Assembly: GCA_964304625.1 (NCBI GenBank) | Contig: OZ199838.1 | Location: 10,044,001-10,108,000 of the forward strand | Length of the DNA stretch: 64,000 nucleotides | Direction: 5' to 3' | DNA from: Kudoa neothunni | Taxonomy: Eukaryota > Cnidaria | Shown here: positions 1 through 13,081 of the stretch, piece after piece | How the letters are laid out: each line of letters starts with the position of its first letter | Numbering within the stretch: the stretch's first letter is position 1 | Position numbers and translations under genes: made by a program | The notes under the pieces: generated by a model | The model's database searches: none | What the model saw: only the letters and a program-made list of their open reading frames with translations | Told to the model about the DNA's origin: nothing

Positions 1-1006
1 TAAACGTGGCTATTGTCGCATACATTCGTAAAATTTCGAGAGACACCAATTTATGTGGTTGTTTTTAAAATTGAGTATATAGAAAGTTCTTTGAGATTGA
101 AACTTTTCATATATGTGTAAAGTTTAATGTTAATGTGCTGTGTAAGTTAAATGCCCACAAATGGAAATGGGGGCTGATGACAAATTTTAAGGTGGTTTTA
201 TTTGTTATATGTGTATATTTTCCTGTGTTAAATTTTGAATTGAGGTAGTTATTTGAAGTTTTATATTTCTTAAGCTATTAACAGGAACCATATAGATTTT
301 AAGCGATTTGACGCATGCGTACAATAAAAACAACCTCTTAAAGAATTTTCGACAAAATTTTAATAGCTGCGCATGTGAAATGTTTTTATTAAATAAAAAT
401 GGAGATTTAAAATCTTAATTGACACTTTTTCGTCGAATAATTTATTCCATACAAAAAAATAACAATATTGTGGTACGCGCTTCGTTTAATTCCCATTTTT
501 ATCATGTAATTTTTTCCGAAAAAGATACAAAAAATATAAATTGTATGAACTATTTTTCTGAATTTATTTGAATAAAATATTTAACTCATTTTGATTCAAT
601 TTTAATGATTTTTATACTTACCAATGTTATAGATAATTAGTTATACACAAAATTAATAGACCACATACTTACATAATTAAATAAGATTGTTAAAATTTTA
701 TTGAGAAAGAACTGTGTTAAATGCTTTTCCATTATTGATTAAAATTTTGTTTATGATATTTAGTATAAAACTTTATTAACAAAACCGTTCAAGAATTTTT
801 TGAAACGATTTAGTTTTGAGTAAAATATTCTAAAATAAATCAAAGATGAATAACGCTTAAAATGAATAATGCACCTTTTCCATCTTTAACGATATCTATT
901 GGATTATAGATGCTTAAAGACGTTGAGTGTATGGTATATCGCCCTATTATTCTTGCAGATGAGTATGGTTATTGGCTTTTGTTTCAATGTCGATAAATTT
1001 TCATAG
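1..1006. other. AT-rich stretch, no clear gene; possible 5' exon of TBCK near its end
   Basis: Stops are dense in all frames from 1 to about 900 and I see no conserved protein segment. An ATG at 910 opens a short frame reaching about 980 that could be a first coding exon of the TBCK gene, but joining it to the next exon needs a 26-nt intron, shorter than any other intron here. The pseudokinase region of animal TBCK was not found and may lie left of the window or be absent. Confidence 0.4.
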
Positions 1007-3120
1007 CGAGATTCCTCAAAGTTGTATAGACTCGATTAATCTTCCTAAATGTATCAAAGAGAGGATAACAGTTTACCAAGTTAACTTTCATAATGTGGGC
1101 GATTTTACATCTAAACTTGTTTAGTTATATAGAATGGGCCTGTTTAGAAAACTATTGCTGGAAGTATTGCCTTGAATTGTTCAACTGGCAAACTGACGAA
1201 CAATATTTTAGGGGTATCCTTACACAAAGCAAAAAATATTTAAACAATCCAAAATTGATATTCCTCCTTTGTATCGAAATCTTGCATGGGCCGCTCTTTT
1301 AGATGTGCCGGTGAGTGGAGTTTTTTTGAATCCGCATAAATTTTCTGTATTATTTTCGACAATGTACTACAAAAATAAACATGTAGATAAATTACAGAGA
1401 AAAATACGAGTCATTAGACAAAACTACACCTAACCCAATAGATCGTCAGATTGATGTTGATATACCCCGTTGTCATCAATACAGTGAAATCATGTCATCT
1501 CCTGAAGCTCACCTGAAACTTAAACGAGTCCTCAAAGCCTGGGTTTCTAATCAGACTTCACTTGTCTATTGGCAAGGTAAAATAGTTTGTTTAATCACCA
1601 TTTATAAATTCATTGTTTTAACCTACTATACGTAAAGGTTTGGATTCGTTGCTGGCTCCCTTTCTATCGCTCAACATGGATAACGAAGGTTGTTTACTAA
1701 GAAAATTATAGGTGTAATTAATAATTTTACAGCTCTGGCACATGCTTCTCTTGAAAAATTTGTCAACAAATTTTGTTACAATATATTCATTAAGAATAAT
1801 TCACTTGTAATGCAAGGTAAATAGTAATTAATTGAGTACATCAGACACACATTGATATCTCGTCACATTGTAGAATATCTTTTTGTATTTTTTCACCTAC
1901 TTGCCTATCACGACCCAAAATTGTATATGCATATGAAAGAAATAAATTTTGAGCCCGAAGTGATAACATTGTTAGAAATGACTGTCGAATGAACCTAATT
2001 TTTAGTTGTTCGCTATACCATGGTTTCTCACAATGTTTTCACGTAAGTGCTTATGTCACCAGAGAATTACAATGTTAAATTTAAAGATGTATTTCCACTC
2101 GATAAAATCTACCATCTTTGGGATATTTTACTCCTTGGTACATCAGTTCTCCCGATGTGTTTTGCAGTTGCCATTTTGGTTATTTTGAGGGAAAAACTAA
2201 TTAGCAATAATTTTAATGGATGTATTTCCATATTTTCAAACGTGACGGGTAATCGAAAACTCAATGTTGGAGTTATATTAAGTAAATTGATTGGATGTAG
2301 GTGTCGATGTGGAATCCTGTATGAATATTGGTATGTGTATATACGATAAAACACCTCCCAGTGTTGCGGTGAGGAATTACGACAACCCCGAAAGTTTTAA
2401 AAATCATGACATTGGAGCCCAATTTTTACAATTTCCTGTATGGAATTGAGAATCATATTATTACCAACAGTACAATTGGTCATTATGTCCCTATATTTGT
2501 AGGACAAAGAACCTTTAAATTTGAGCGCGCTTAAAAATGAAAATTGCCCTCGAATTTCTTGCAAAGATGCTATCATTATACTGTACAACGCTATACTCGA
2601 AAAATCGCCCTTTCTACTGGAAGAAAGTAGCTATTTATATATGTTCTGTTCATTAATATCCAATTAGTTCATTCTAACAATATCCACCCCAACAATATGG
2701 TTTCATTTCTGATTCAAAAATGCAATCCAAATTCAACCAACGATTTGTCAGTACTTTTCATTGACTTACGTACTGTGGAAGAGTATCTTTTTTTGGACAA
2801 AATTGTACACAAAATTCGTCATACTAATACTGCTATTTATGCACAGATATCGAGCTGGACATTTGCCTGCAAGTATAAACAGACCCTTATCTAGTTTGAA
2901 CCTACACCAGAACCCTTTTACCGATATTCGATTACCTGATAAATCTAAAAATAAAACCGTTGTAATATGCTCAAATAGAGTTACCGATGCTTCTCAAGTA
3001 GATTTTTCTTTCTTTCAGAAACTGGTTCAATTAAGATTTTTTGTAGGTTGGTTCATTGCTTGTGAGGGATGGCCGTCGTTTTGTAAGCGTCTTGGATATA
3101 CCCATGCACTCCTTGGCTGA
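1007..3120 (+). CDS. TBCK: TBCK orthologue (TBC GAP domain plus C-terminal rhodanese domain), 5' end unresolved
   Basis: TBCK is a Rab-GAP-like protein of the FERRY/early-endosome system with links to mTOR signalling. About 13 exons can be chained with GT-AG introns: 1007-1070, 1125-1163, 1212-~1314, ~1400-1576, 1638-1688, 1733-1816, 1874-1959, 2006-2042, 2087-2248, 2301-2437, 2503-2626, 2668-2782 and 2847-3120. The TBC part shows the arginine-finger motif IDVDIPR (IxxDxxR) and the glutamine-finger motif YWQ, so it looks catalytically competent. [19 protein letters not shown] matches the family closely. The last two exons give a rhodanese fold ([11 protein letters not shown] then [11 protein letters not shown]) without the active cysteine typical of sulfurtransferases. 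The exon junction near 1314/1400 and everything before 1007 are uncertain. The N-terminal pseudokinase of vertebrate TBCK is not visible. The gene converges on the kinase at 5929-7207. Confidence 0.87.
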
Positions 3121-5928
3121 ATATTGTATTTTTATTGCTTCTAGCTAATTTTATTCGCTATTTTTAATTAATTTTTATGAAATTTCACCAGTTTCTGTTT
3201 ATTTGCTAATGTATCAATATGTATCCAACTTATTATGTTTAACCGTTAGTCAAACGCGTTGAGTTGATCTCTGGTTAAAATAACCTCGAGGATGTTATGT
3301 TAAACTTAAAACGTCATTTTAACGTTTATTCACACAATTAACGTCCAACCTTTTTAATTTTAAAATTATAGTTAAGGGAATATAGTAGACAATCGGTTTC
3401 ACGCAATCCGTTTGGACCATGGGTAAATGTGCAAAACTGGCCACGTCTAACTTGAACACTCACAGCGCGCGCATATTTACACATGCGTATTAAAAAAAAT
3501 TGAATTTCGTAAATTAAATAGTTGATTATTTTAACCTGATTAAAATTTATTGAAATGATCTACTATATATAAAGCTGAAGTGTACGTGTCCGCGTGTGCA
3601 CACATTTTTCATTCATTATACAGACATATCGCTCCATTTAACCACACATATGGAATGATAAAATTTTAATTTAATACAGAAAAATACATTAAAAATTATT
3701 AAAGATTTGCATCCTACGAAATGACTAAAAACATTTTCACGTGGTATGATTGGTATGGCTTTAGGATTTATGCGAACATATAGATCATTTCGTTGAAGCC
3801 TAAAGAGTTAATTTTAAACGCACCATAATGTTTATTTTACTTTAACTTATTGAAAAGTAATTTAAAAATTGAATTAGTTCAATTAAGGAAGGTAATATTA
3901 GGTTATGCAGTCAAGCATTAATAAGAAATTCATTTGTTAATGTTTAACAAGATTAGTCATATTCATATGGTATAACTTAGAGATTACTGTGGATAACAAG
4001 GAGAAAATCGATTTTTTAGGGATCCTAAAATGGATATTTAAATGCTCAGTAGTGTTTGTTCGTTTTTAAAATATTAAAAAAGGTTTACGCGTCCAATTAA
4101 TTAGGGTAAATTTATTAAAATACAATTTAGGACTAACTACAATGACTGTATACGAACTTAGTGCGATATCGACGTACAATCGGAACAAAGCCGTTCCCTA
4201 CAATTTGTTCTACTAATTGATTGCTCTGTCAAAATTTTTTCGTATTTATTTTTATCCTAGAAATTAATATGAATAACTTGAAAATCTTAAGCCAAGCATA
4301 TTGGGATCATAGTGTAATTTCCATTTTATTTAGAAGTTTAAGATTCTTTTACTTTTTTTATTAAAAACAGTTAGTTACATTAATTATTCCAAAATGTGTT
4401 TATAACGAATAACAGAGAACGATCAGATAACTCATTGGTTGCAGCGTTTTATATATTAATGCGTTACAAAATAAAAAAAAATTAAAGAAACCTCATGTGA
4501 TATTTTTTTATTTTCTTTAAGTGTAAGTTTTTATGAACGCACTATGTAAAACGTAACAATTAACGGTCAAAAAACCTAAGTAGATCATATATTCACATAC
4601 CAAAGTTTGGTATTTCAGTAGATTATAAATATATGGCGTAATATTACACTTTATAACCAAACACTAAATAATAAATGTTTATTATTAGATTTTACGCCAT
4701 TTTTATTGTGTTGATTAGATAAATAATAAAAAAATTCTAAAAAATTGTATATTTTGATTTGTGAATTTCTATTGTGTTTTTTATATCTGCAAGCAATACA
4801 CACATTTTAAACGAAGAAAATTTATTTCATTTGTTGTATCATTAATTGCAATGAAAATTTCTTCATAAGGAATAAGTCTATTTAAATTGTTAAAAAGAAT
4901 TAGATGAAGACATCAGCTTCAGGATTCATAGTTGAACAAAATATTATGCATTTTCACGCGGATAATCTAATTTTTTATTAATCTGATTTTTGCGCTATCA
5001 AAATGACTTTACTGAATTAGATCCGTAATTATGTTGTGACATTTTACAGAATAAAATGAACCTTTCCTCTTTATGTTTTATTTCCTTTATATTTTAGTAA
5101 AATGTTACAAATTACAAAAGAATTGGTTACGTAAAAACATTGGGTAGGGACCCAGAGCGTGAGTCAGTGTTTGCGCTAGTTAAAAATATATCTTTCTGTA
5201 AGGAAGCTAATATAATCGATTGATATTTTTTGTGGAAATCGTAAAATCATTTTAATTAATTTTTTTATAATAATTACTCACGACATTAATCTGTACCCTT
5301 TTAAAACTTTAAAAATGTTACCTCTTTTTAAAATTCTTTGAAAACCCGGTATAGGGTTATCTTAAATTGAATTATATTAACTGTTTGGCACCTCTTTGAG
5401 AAATACTCCCAATTTTTTATTATTTTTTCATTAATATTAATTAATTGTCTAAACAAAATGCACCTAGAAACGGCTGAAACTGAACAAATCACGTGTCCAG
5501 AAATATGGATTTTTTTTAAATTTTTATATAATATTTATTTCTAATCTACTTCGTTAATATGTTAAAAAATATATATTATATATTCAACTATTCAAATTTT
5601 ATTGTATTCAAAAGGTGAGAAATACCAGTAATTGACTATAACTTTTTTTATTTTATGAATAGACTTACTGAAGAATCTAAAGTGAGGCATGACGAAAACG
5701 ATAAATTTTATATATCCAACATGCAGGAATACGTAGAATTTATGAAACTCTAGGAAATCTTATGTATTCACGTCAAAATAACGAAAGAATTGCAAAAAAG
5801 ACAACTAACGCGGTGGCTGTTAAGAGGAAACTAAAAATTAAATTCTTAACTAAGAAGTACACAAATAAGGTTGTTTTTTACAGTAACACACCATCAGTGG
5901 AGATCACTGAGATGTGTTATAAGTGTCT
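3121..5928. other. Intergenic, AT-rich; one Helitron-like 5' end
   Basis: No gene is supported between the TBCK stop and the convergent kinase stop. A Helitron-like start lies at 3559. A short lysine-rich frame near 5657-5944 has no recognisable family and overlaps the kinase 3' end on the other strand. Confidence 0.5.
3559..5179 (+). mobile_element. Possible degenerate Helitron (fourth copy)
   Basis: At 3559 the sequence reads A|TC followed by TACTATATATAAAGCTGAAG and a cgtgtccgcgtg stretch, the same start as the three clearer Helitron copies at 13082, 31577 and 61011. A CTAG|T at 5176-5180, preceded by a GC-rich hairpin-like segment (gggtagggaccc), could be the 3' end, but it differs from the other copies' end and the interior was not matched. 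The left end is reasonably supported; the right end is a guess. Confidence 0.35.
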
Positions 5929-7207
5929 TTATACAAAAGGATAAGAGAGGACAAAGTCTGAGTTTTCTGGCCGATTTAATATTTCCCTACATTTGTTAAC
6001 TTTGTGAATCCATTTTGAGCACACGATCTCGTGAAGTTTAATTCTTTGTGATGGATGAAATGTCAACATTTGAGAGATAATATTTTGAGACTCAACAGGT
6101 ATAGATCGTTCTGTGTGTTTTACGAGGTATCTAATTACATCAGAGGAGATGATAGAAACTACTTCTGTGTTGGATAGACCCGAAAAGATGGTTTTCGAGG
6201 TAAGCATCTTACAAACAACTACCCCTAAGCTCCATATGTCACTTTTGAATGGATTGTACGGTTGGGCTAAGATGATAACGTGTTAATATGTTTTATGCAG
6301 TAATAATGACAAATTACCCGAACGAATTTCCGGTGCTTTATAGGCTCTAGTACCACAGAATACATCACAAGTTTGTGAGCGTTCTCTTAACTTTTTAGAA
6401 AAACCAAAATCTACCAAAACAACTTCGGAACATTCACAATCTCCTACAAATGGATAGTAAATTATTCAACATAATTTTTAAAAAACTTAACACCAGTTGT
6501 GAAAAATTTTAAGTGGACCTAATGAGAATGTACTTGAATTTCGAATGATGATATTATCGGGCTTGATATCTCGATGAGCAATTTGTTTTGAGTGCAAATA
6601 GCCGAGAGCACAAACAAGCTCACAGGTGTAAACTGTTACGGTTTCAAAAGGTAGATAACTGTATCTGCTGATTTGTTCACTTAAAGTCACTGATCCAGGA
6701 TAGCTCATTATGATATAGATGATGTTATCGAATGAGAAGAAATGATAGGTTTTGCACACTCCCGAATGACTCAATCCTTTCACCGCTTCACATTCTTCCT
6801 TCGCATGTTTCATCATATTTTCAGGTGCATGGCGGAGATTGATCATTTTGATTGCAAGAGGTTGTCCAGAATGTAGAAATCTTCCCGAAACTATCTTGGC
6901 CTACAACCAATCATAAAAGCAAAACAATATATTTATTCGATTATATTAAAATCCACCCTAACAGATCTGTTATTTATTTGTTTATTACTTTGGTGTAGTT
7001 TCCCCTAGCTATAAGATGGTCTTCTCTTATTATTCCTTTGCAGTCGAGTAGGTAGTCGATGTTATATTTTTTGCTTTTGGTCATTGAAGGGGTCAATGAG
7101 AAATCATGAAAGATAATGTTCGAGTTGTGTGAGTTGATGGAGTTGTGAGTAAAACTTAAACTATTGTTCCCACTATTTGGGCGTTTGCCACCACCAACAA
7201 ATTCCAT
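5929..7207 (-). CDS. Serine/threonine protein kinase, CAMK group, TSSK-like, 354 aa
   Basis: Four exons on the minus strand (7207-6989, 6900-6519, 6443-6318, 6266-5929) join in phase to 1065 nt ending in TAA. The N-terminal 50 residues are low-complexity. The glycine-rich loop is weak (IARGNYTKAK keeps one of three glycines). The ATP lysine (LAIKMI), an alpha-C glutamate (EECEAVKGL), HRDIKPDN, DFG (VLVDFGFSKKL), the P+1 loop GTRAYKAPEI and the DIWSLG motif are all present, so it should be active. The RHAPENMMKH stretch after the lysine and the FCGT activation loop resemble testis-specific serine kinases; another CAMK family is possible. I chose the ATG at 7207 as the first ATG in the open frame. 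It is tail-to-tail with TBCK across 2.8 kb. This is not the TBCK pseudokinase, since all catalytic motifs are intact. Confidence 0.85.
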
Positions 7208-10200
7208 ATTTTTGTCCAAATAGACCAAACTAAAGTGTTGATAAATTGTCGTTGTTTTGGTTGTTGGTTATGTCGACGAATCTATCTAATAGCTATTAGT
7301 GATTGTTGTAAAACAGTGGATCACTTTGATCAATTACTACAACAAATTACAACTCTGTCTGTTATCTCTATGGTCGTTAAATCAAATTTAAATAAACCAA
7401 TTCGTTTGAAAATAAATGCTTTTTGATAAAATAACGATTATTAAGCTATAAAATTCGATTAATTTTCAATATACACGTTAGCAACAATTTAAACATTAAA
7501 ACGACGTTATTATCATTATTGTTATCCCCATTAGTTACATTATTTACAAATAAATTCTATGATTTGGATATCTTATTGAAATATATTTCATTCTTTATTG
7601 TTTTTAAAATGAAGCCATTATTGATGAAAGAATTCAGCAAAATTTCATATTTATCCAAAATGGTTAAAGTGACAACGGATGCATTACTGTTGTTTTAGAT
7701 AACTTAATATTACAACCGCAATACGTAAACCACCCAATCCTAATATGTACGGCTTACATCTTGCATAGCTATTTGATAGAATTCATCGCAATCTATTAGA
7801 CAATAATCAAATTACCTAATTTTCCCCTTGTCCTTTCTGAAACTTTTTTTTCGATGTTTACCCCCTTTTCTGAAACACAACCACTGTGGCTCAAGTCGGA
7901 ATTTTTTGGATTAATATTTATGACAGCTAATTTTGTACCGAAAGCAATTATTGCTATTAATTTTTTCAGCGTCATTTAATTTTAATACGATTTATTACAC
8001 TTAGATTTAATTGCATGGTGTGAAAACTTCATTAATTTTGTTTATATGATATTTCGTAGCTATATAAAAATATATGGCTTGACAATGTTAACATTAAATA
8101 TTTCAGAAGTTGTGATTTTTCCCAGCGGCCAAACAAGTAAACTAACGCTACAAAAATATGCCCCCATTTAGGAGAAGATTCATCCGATGTAGAGATTTGA
8201 ATCAGTGATAATTATTATTTTAGATGCGAATCACCCAATTATAATTTATGATCCTAATAGGTAAATATATCACAATCAATTTAGTTATTGTTATCTAACC
8301 AAAAGCAAACCACAAAATATCGTTCTACATATTGAATGAATCTTGTTGCTTTATTGAGTAATTTTCGTAGTGATTTTTATCTTCTACATAATTAAAACGT
8401 TCGTTCAGTCACACTCTTATTCTGCCGTTATGAGATTAGGCTTTATTTAATGAAGTTTCCTGTGTTAGAATGTCGCATTTATCATCAAATTAAAGAATTT
8501 GATTATGAATTTTTTGATTTAAATTCTTTAAATCAATAATCATGAAAATGAACCTCTTTCAACCGCTTCAAATCTTATAGCATATAAATCATGTTGTGGC
8601 ATATTCATCTCTTAACCGGCTACCGTTTTAGTTCGATGATTTCCAATAATTCCATTGACTAATATTCAATGTCTCATCATCATCAGTTTTCAATTCCCTG
8701 CTGAATTGTATCGAATCTTTAAATTCTAGTTGTGACGTAATGCTATTGAATTTTTGGGTAGAATTAATTCCATAGTTTACTCTGCAGAATGTTTCTGTTT
8801 ATACCAAAATTATTGTTTACTATATTATAATAAACTATTATATGAACAAGAAGTAGAATGTGACATTTTCAATGCTTTTTTGATTTTACTCCATCCTACT
8901 TTTATCCTAGATGTGGGTAGTTTTTATTAAGAAATAACGTTTTTAATACAATTTTGCAAGCTAATTGATCCATGCATACATTTTTACCATATCTACATAA
9001 TTTTTAACTATGACGTTTAACAACTTCAAATTTACGTTTTTCTGGATTGTTATCGATAACAGTGTTAAACTATAAGAAAAATATTTTAAACATTAATTCA
9101 TCAAAGCTTATTTTTTTAGTTAAGCAGATTTAATATTCTTAACTTATACATAGTCTCATTAAAGTTGGAATCAGCAATTCTGTTCTTTTCCAATTTTTAA
9201 ATGTGTCTTTTGACTCTTTTTATGCAATTCTTCCAATTTCGTATATTAAGTTAAATGCTAATCGTATGTTCAGTGCTCGTCAATAATACAATATTTCCAG
9301 ATTGCGTTGCAAGTTTTGCAAATAAAACATTATTTTATGGCATAATTTAATTTTTCAAATTAGTTTTCAAAAGGCTCAAATTTCAAACATTTTATGTGGT
9401 ATTTTTTTGAAATTCTCTGACAATTCTTAAGGTGCCCCGCTGCTAGTTTAGTTGCAGCATCTTACATGTTATTAACAAACTCGTTCTCGTCTTTAAGATT
9501 TGACAAGTGAACAAATCATAATTTCATTAAAATCGATAAAGTGGAAAGTGTTATGCATAATTCTAATTGTCCATAACTTTTAAGAACCCATGGTGATAAT
9601 GAGCGAAACATTTTTCGATAAAATTGATTTCACTCTTAGGTTAGCGCTTGTTCTACTAGCCGATCTACCAAACTTCCACCTGAATAGAGATAATCCAGCT
9701 TTATGCAAAAACAAAGTTTCATCATATTCTGATTTACGTTTTAATAATTCCATGATGTAAATTTCAAAAAAATTATAAAATCAGCATAAATTATTTTATG
9801 AATATTTTTCCGAGAATTTCTGACTTGAAGAACAGGTGCACATCTTAATGAATATTTAAAATTATTAACCACATCGCTAACACAATGCTGTGACACATTT
9901 AAGCTTAATTTAGTAAATAATTTTTTACAACTTGCCTTTAACAAAATGATGCAATCGTCTTGAATTATATATTTGATGAAGTCTCTATGAATGTCAGTTA
10001 ATTTTTGCGTTATGCTTTCTTCTTGTTTGGAAGCAAAAAGTCATTCGTTTATTTATATTTATTGAAAATCCAGCTTATTATGCTTTCATGAGGTTTCTTA
10101 ATAAGGAATATTTCGTTATTGTATTGACTCCTCTACAGCGAATTGTACAATGGCACTGACCATTCTTACAGATCGGTATAATTCCTTCTTATGCATGGTC

Positions 10201-10467
10201 AATTCTTACGCTAAACTATCTGTTAGAATGATTGAGATATAATAAAATTTATTCCTCTAGTTTTTAAAATTATTTTTTATTTTCTCATTTATGCGGATTT
10301 TTTGTTTTTTTAATTACTGATGAGTATTATCGGTTTATTATGTTTATATATTGAATTCGCTTAAAATGCACCTATTCGTCAATATAACAATTTATTAAAC
10401 ATGTTTTTGAGGATTCAAATAATATTCTCTATATCCTTTATCTATTATCTTCTTCTACTATCTACTA
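7208..10467. other. Intergenic, no gene seen
   Basis: About 3.3 kb of AT-rich DNA upstream of the kinase start and left of the hAT element. Frames are short, carry many stops and show no family motif or repeat shared with the rest of the window. The first few hundred bases above 7208 presumably include the kinase promoter, but no specific element could be identified. Confidence 0.5.
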
Positions 10468-13073
10468 CAATGGTTTTCAACCGGGGTTTCGCGGCAGGAA
10501 TACATATGAAAATTTTTTATTGGCATCTAAATTTAAATAAATATTGCCGATATGTTTGGCGATGTCGAATATGAACAATTTTGTCCATTTTAATTAATTA
10601 TTATTCTCATAACAAGTACTTAAATTTAGAATAATTTTAATAAAGATTTTAAACCTTTTACTTTGTTAAAACCCCACTGAATGCTGTTAGCAGTGCTCCA
10701 AGAGTCTAAGTTCGTATTTGAATGCAAAGGCAGAATTTCATCAAATTTTGCTATCGTTTCCTCTTTTTTCCTTTTAAAATTTTCTGCATAGCAAACATTT
10801 TGCAATATCAAGGATCGTGTTGTTCTGCCACAATTGGAACAACAGAAAGTGAACGAGCCATGCTTGCTTTCACTTATGAACAATATCCAAAATGTTATCG
10901 CTTCTGATTCATCGCTTTAACATGGAGACAAAAAATATCAAAATACAGTCGAGATTGGATATTGCATGGGTTTTTTGCCGGTCCCAAAAACCCACGCAAT
11001 AAAAAGTTTTTACGCAATATCCGGCATCACGCACGCGCATCACATTGTAAAATACGATTTTCTTGTGCGTACGTTTGATGATTATTCCTACAAACAAATA
11101 TTATTAAAACAAAGCTAACGTAGAGTTTAATTAAGGAAGAATTATTAAATGTCGTCAAAAAATCTTGTGATTTTTGTATGTCGAAATCTTTCTATTGATA
11201 TTTTTTAAGTTCTGTTCGTTGTGGGATATTAATCAAACAATATTGATGGATCCTTTTTTATATAACTTTCATTAAAATGTTAACCATATTTTTTATTTAT
11301 TTTATTAAACTTTTGACTTCTTTAATAATTGGTTTGATATCATCAGATCAACCATTGTGGGCATTAAGTCCACATGATTTTGATTCTCACATGTTGCAGC
11401 ATTATCATCATCAAATATATTTTCGTAAACTTCAAATTCACTTAATACGATTAATTATGTATACATAAAATATTTCTTTGTGAACTGTTTCTGGCTCGAG
11501 ATATCTTTCTTAAATCCTCTTGTTTTATAAACTGATTCAACTTTTTTATTAGAGTTTTATATATTACTACCAAGCATTTTTGATTTTTAAAACAATTAAA
11601 TATAATTTCTGGCGAAATAATCTCCCAATGTTTAATTAATGGCGTGATTAAGTTTAGTAATGTTTATTTTTCGATGATAAAGCTTCACATAAAACCATAT
11701 GCTTAGCCAGTGTATTCCTGCCTTATTTTTAATGCATTTTATGATGCTTAAATTAAGGTCTGTAGAATATTAGTTGTTTTTATGGTAGCAAAAAATTTCA
11801 ATATTCTATAAAAACCAATATTTTGTGGATCCAGAGGATATTGACCAACAAAATCAAAACTTTTCTATTCTCATTTATCATTCTTTGGTTCAACTTTCTA
11901 ATTATGTTTATAAATCTACTACACATCATCCGTGTGTTTTCTGAATAATATTCACGCGGCAGATGTTTAATTCAGTTAAAACATCCAGGATTTTGAAATT
12001 TACCAATTAAAACAGATGGGAGTTTACCCCTGTTTAATAAAAGTGACAGTAAAACATCCATTCTTTTTTTTGATATTTTGTCCCTTATATTCCAACTTCA
12101 TCCTTTAAAACATATAACTAACGTTTTGTAACTGCTCACAAAAGAAGGGAAGTTTCATCAATGTTTATAACGTCTTTAGGACCATATGCCTTAACCAAAT
12201 CAATGCTGTCAACAATCCATGAGCCAATAGACGAAATATCTGCATTCGCAGCCTCACCATGAAACATTTTGAAAGCTATCCCATATTTTGACGTGGAATC
12301 TGAAAAACACCATTAACTAGACTTTAAATTGGAAATTTCTTGTTTATTTGCAATATATAAAGCAACTTTATAAAAAATAGCTCACATCTATATTTTTAAT
12401 TTCCACCCAAAATGTGTCTTTCTTTTAGTTTCAATATCCATAATGTTGAATTTACCTTCGTGTGAACAAATTCTATCAATTTTTAAATGACCTTAAACGT
12501 GACAATGTATTAATATTCAAAATAGATCACCACATCATTCAACTCAAACTTAGAAATTGTCATTTTCTCACAACTGTCAATATTTTTTATCGAATTATAA
12601 TAATCAATGATTTCTCTCTTCTCTTAATTATTAAATTTTTAACGGGAAATAATGAAGAAAACACTTCTATTTTTAAATAGATGAGTTACTAAAACCACGC
12701 AATAAAAAGTTTCCTCGCAATAACGAGACTTTATATATAAGTAATAAATTTTCTTATTTTTTAATGTTAAGGATGTTTACAAAATGATAAAATAATGACA
12801 ATACAAAAAAACTAGGTTTCTCTCTAAAAAGAATAACGTCGAAAGTTTTGAATTACGCAATATCCAATCTCGACTGTATTGTAGCTGTAATACGAAGTCA
12901 CCAACCACAAATATCATATTAGTTTTTATTTATTTTGAATACAGAATGAATTTTGAAAATATCTGATATTTTTTTGGTGAGCGCGCGTGAAAATTTTAAA
13001 CTTGTATTTAATTTTATTAAGGTTCAATTTTATGTGGGGGTTTCGAGGTTCCCAAAATGGTTGAAAACCACTG
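10468..13073. mobile_element. hAT-type element (non-autonomous), split by a pogo-like insertion
   Basis: The ends are inverted copies of CA(A/G)TGGTTTTCAACC, a classic hAT terminus, with GGGGTTTCGCGG on the left and a related GTTTCGAGG stretch on the right. The 8-bp flanks, atctacta (10460-10467) and atctgcta (13074-13081), match at 7 of 8, as expected for a hAT target duplication. Without the nested element at 10946-12876 only about 675 bp remain and no hAT transposase is visible, so it was a short dependent copy. The duplication and termini make the family call strong. Confidence 0.82.
10946..12876 (-). mobile_element. Pogo/Tigger-like DNA transposon, decayed copy nested in hAT
   Basis: Inverted ends CAGTCGAGATTGGATATTGC and their complement are flanked by TA. 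The interior aligns along much of its length with the better-preserved copy at 15040-17087 (compare the stretch around 12170-12260 with 16260-16370). Transposase-like segments lie on the minus strand but are heavily interrupted. It sits cleanly inside the hAT element, so it arrived later. Confidence 0.8.
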
Positions 13074-13081
13074 ATCTGCTA

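Noticed and set aside
5762-5944. 60-codon lysine-rich frame
   Set aside because: Overlaps the kinase stop on the other strand, no recognisable family, length near what AT-rich chance gives.
5929-7207. The adjacent kinase as the missing TBCK kinase domain
   Set aside because: Opposite strand, own start and stop, and intact catalytic motifs; the TBCK domain is a pseudokinase N-terminal on the same strand.
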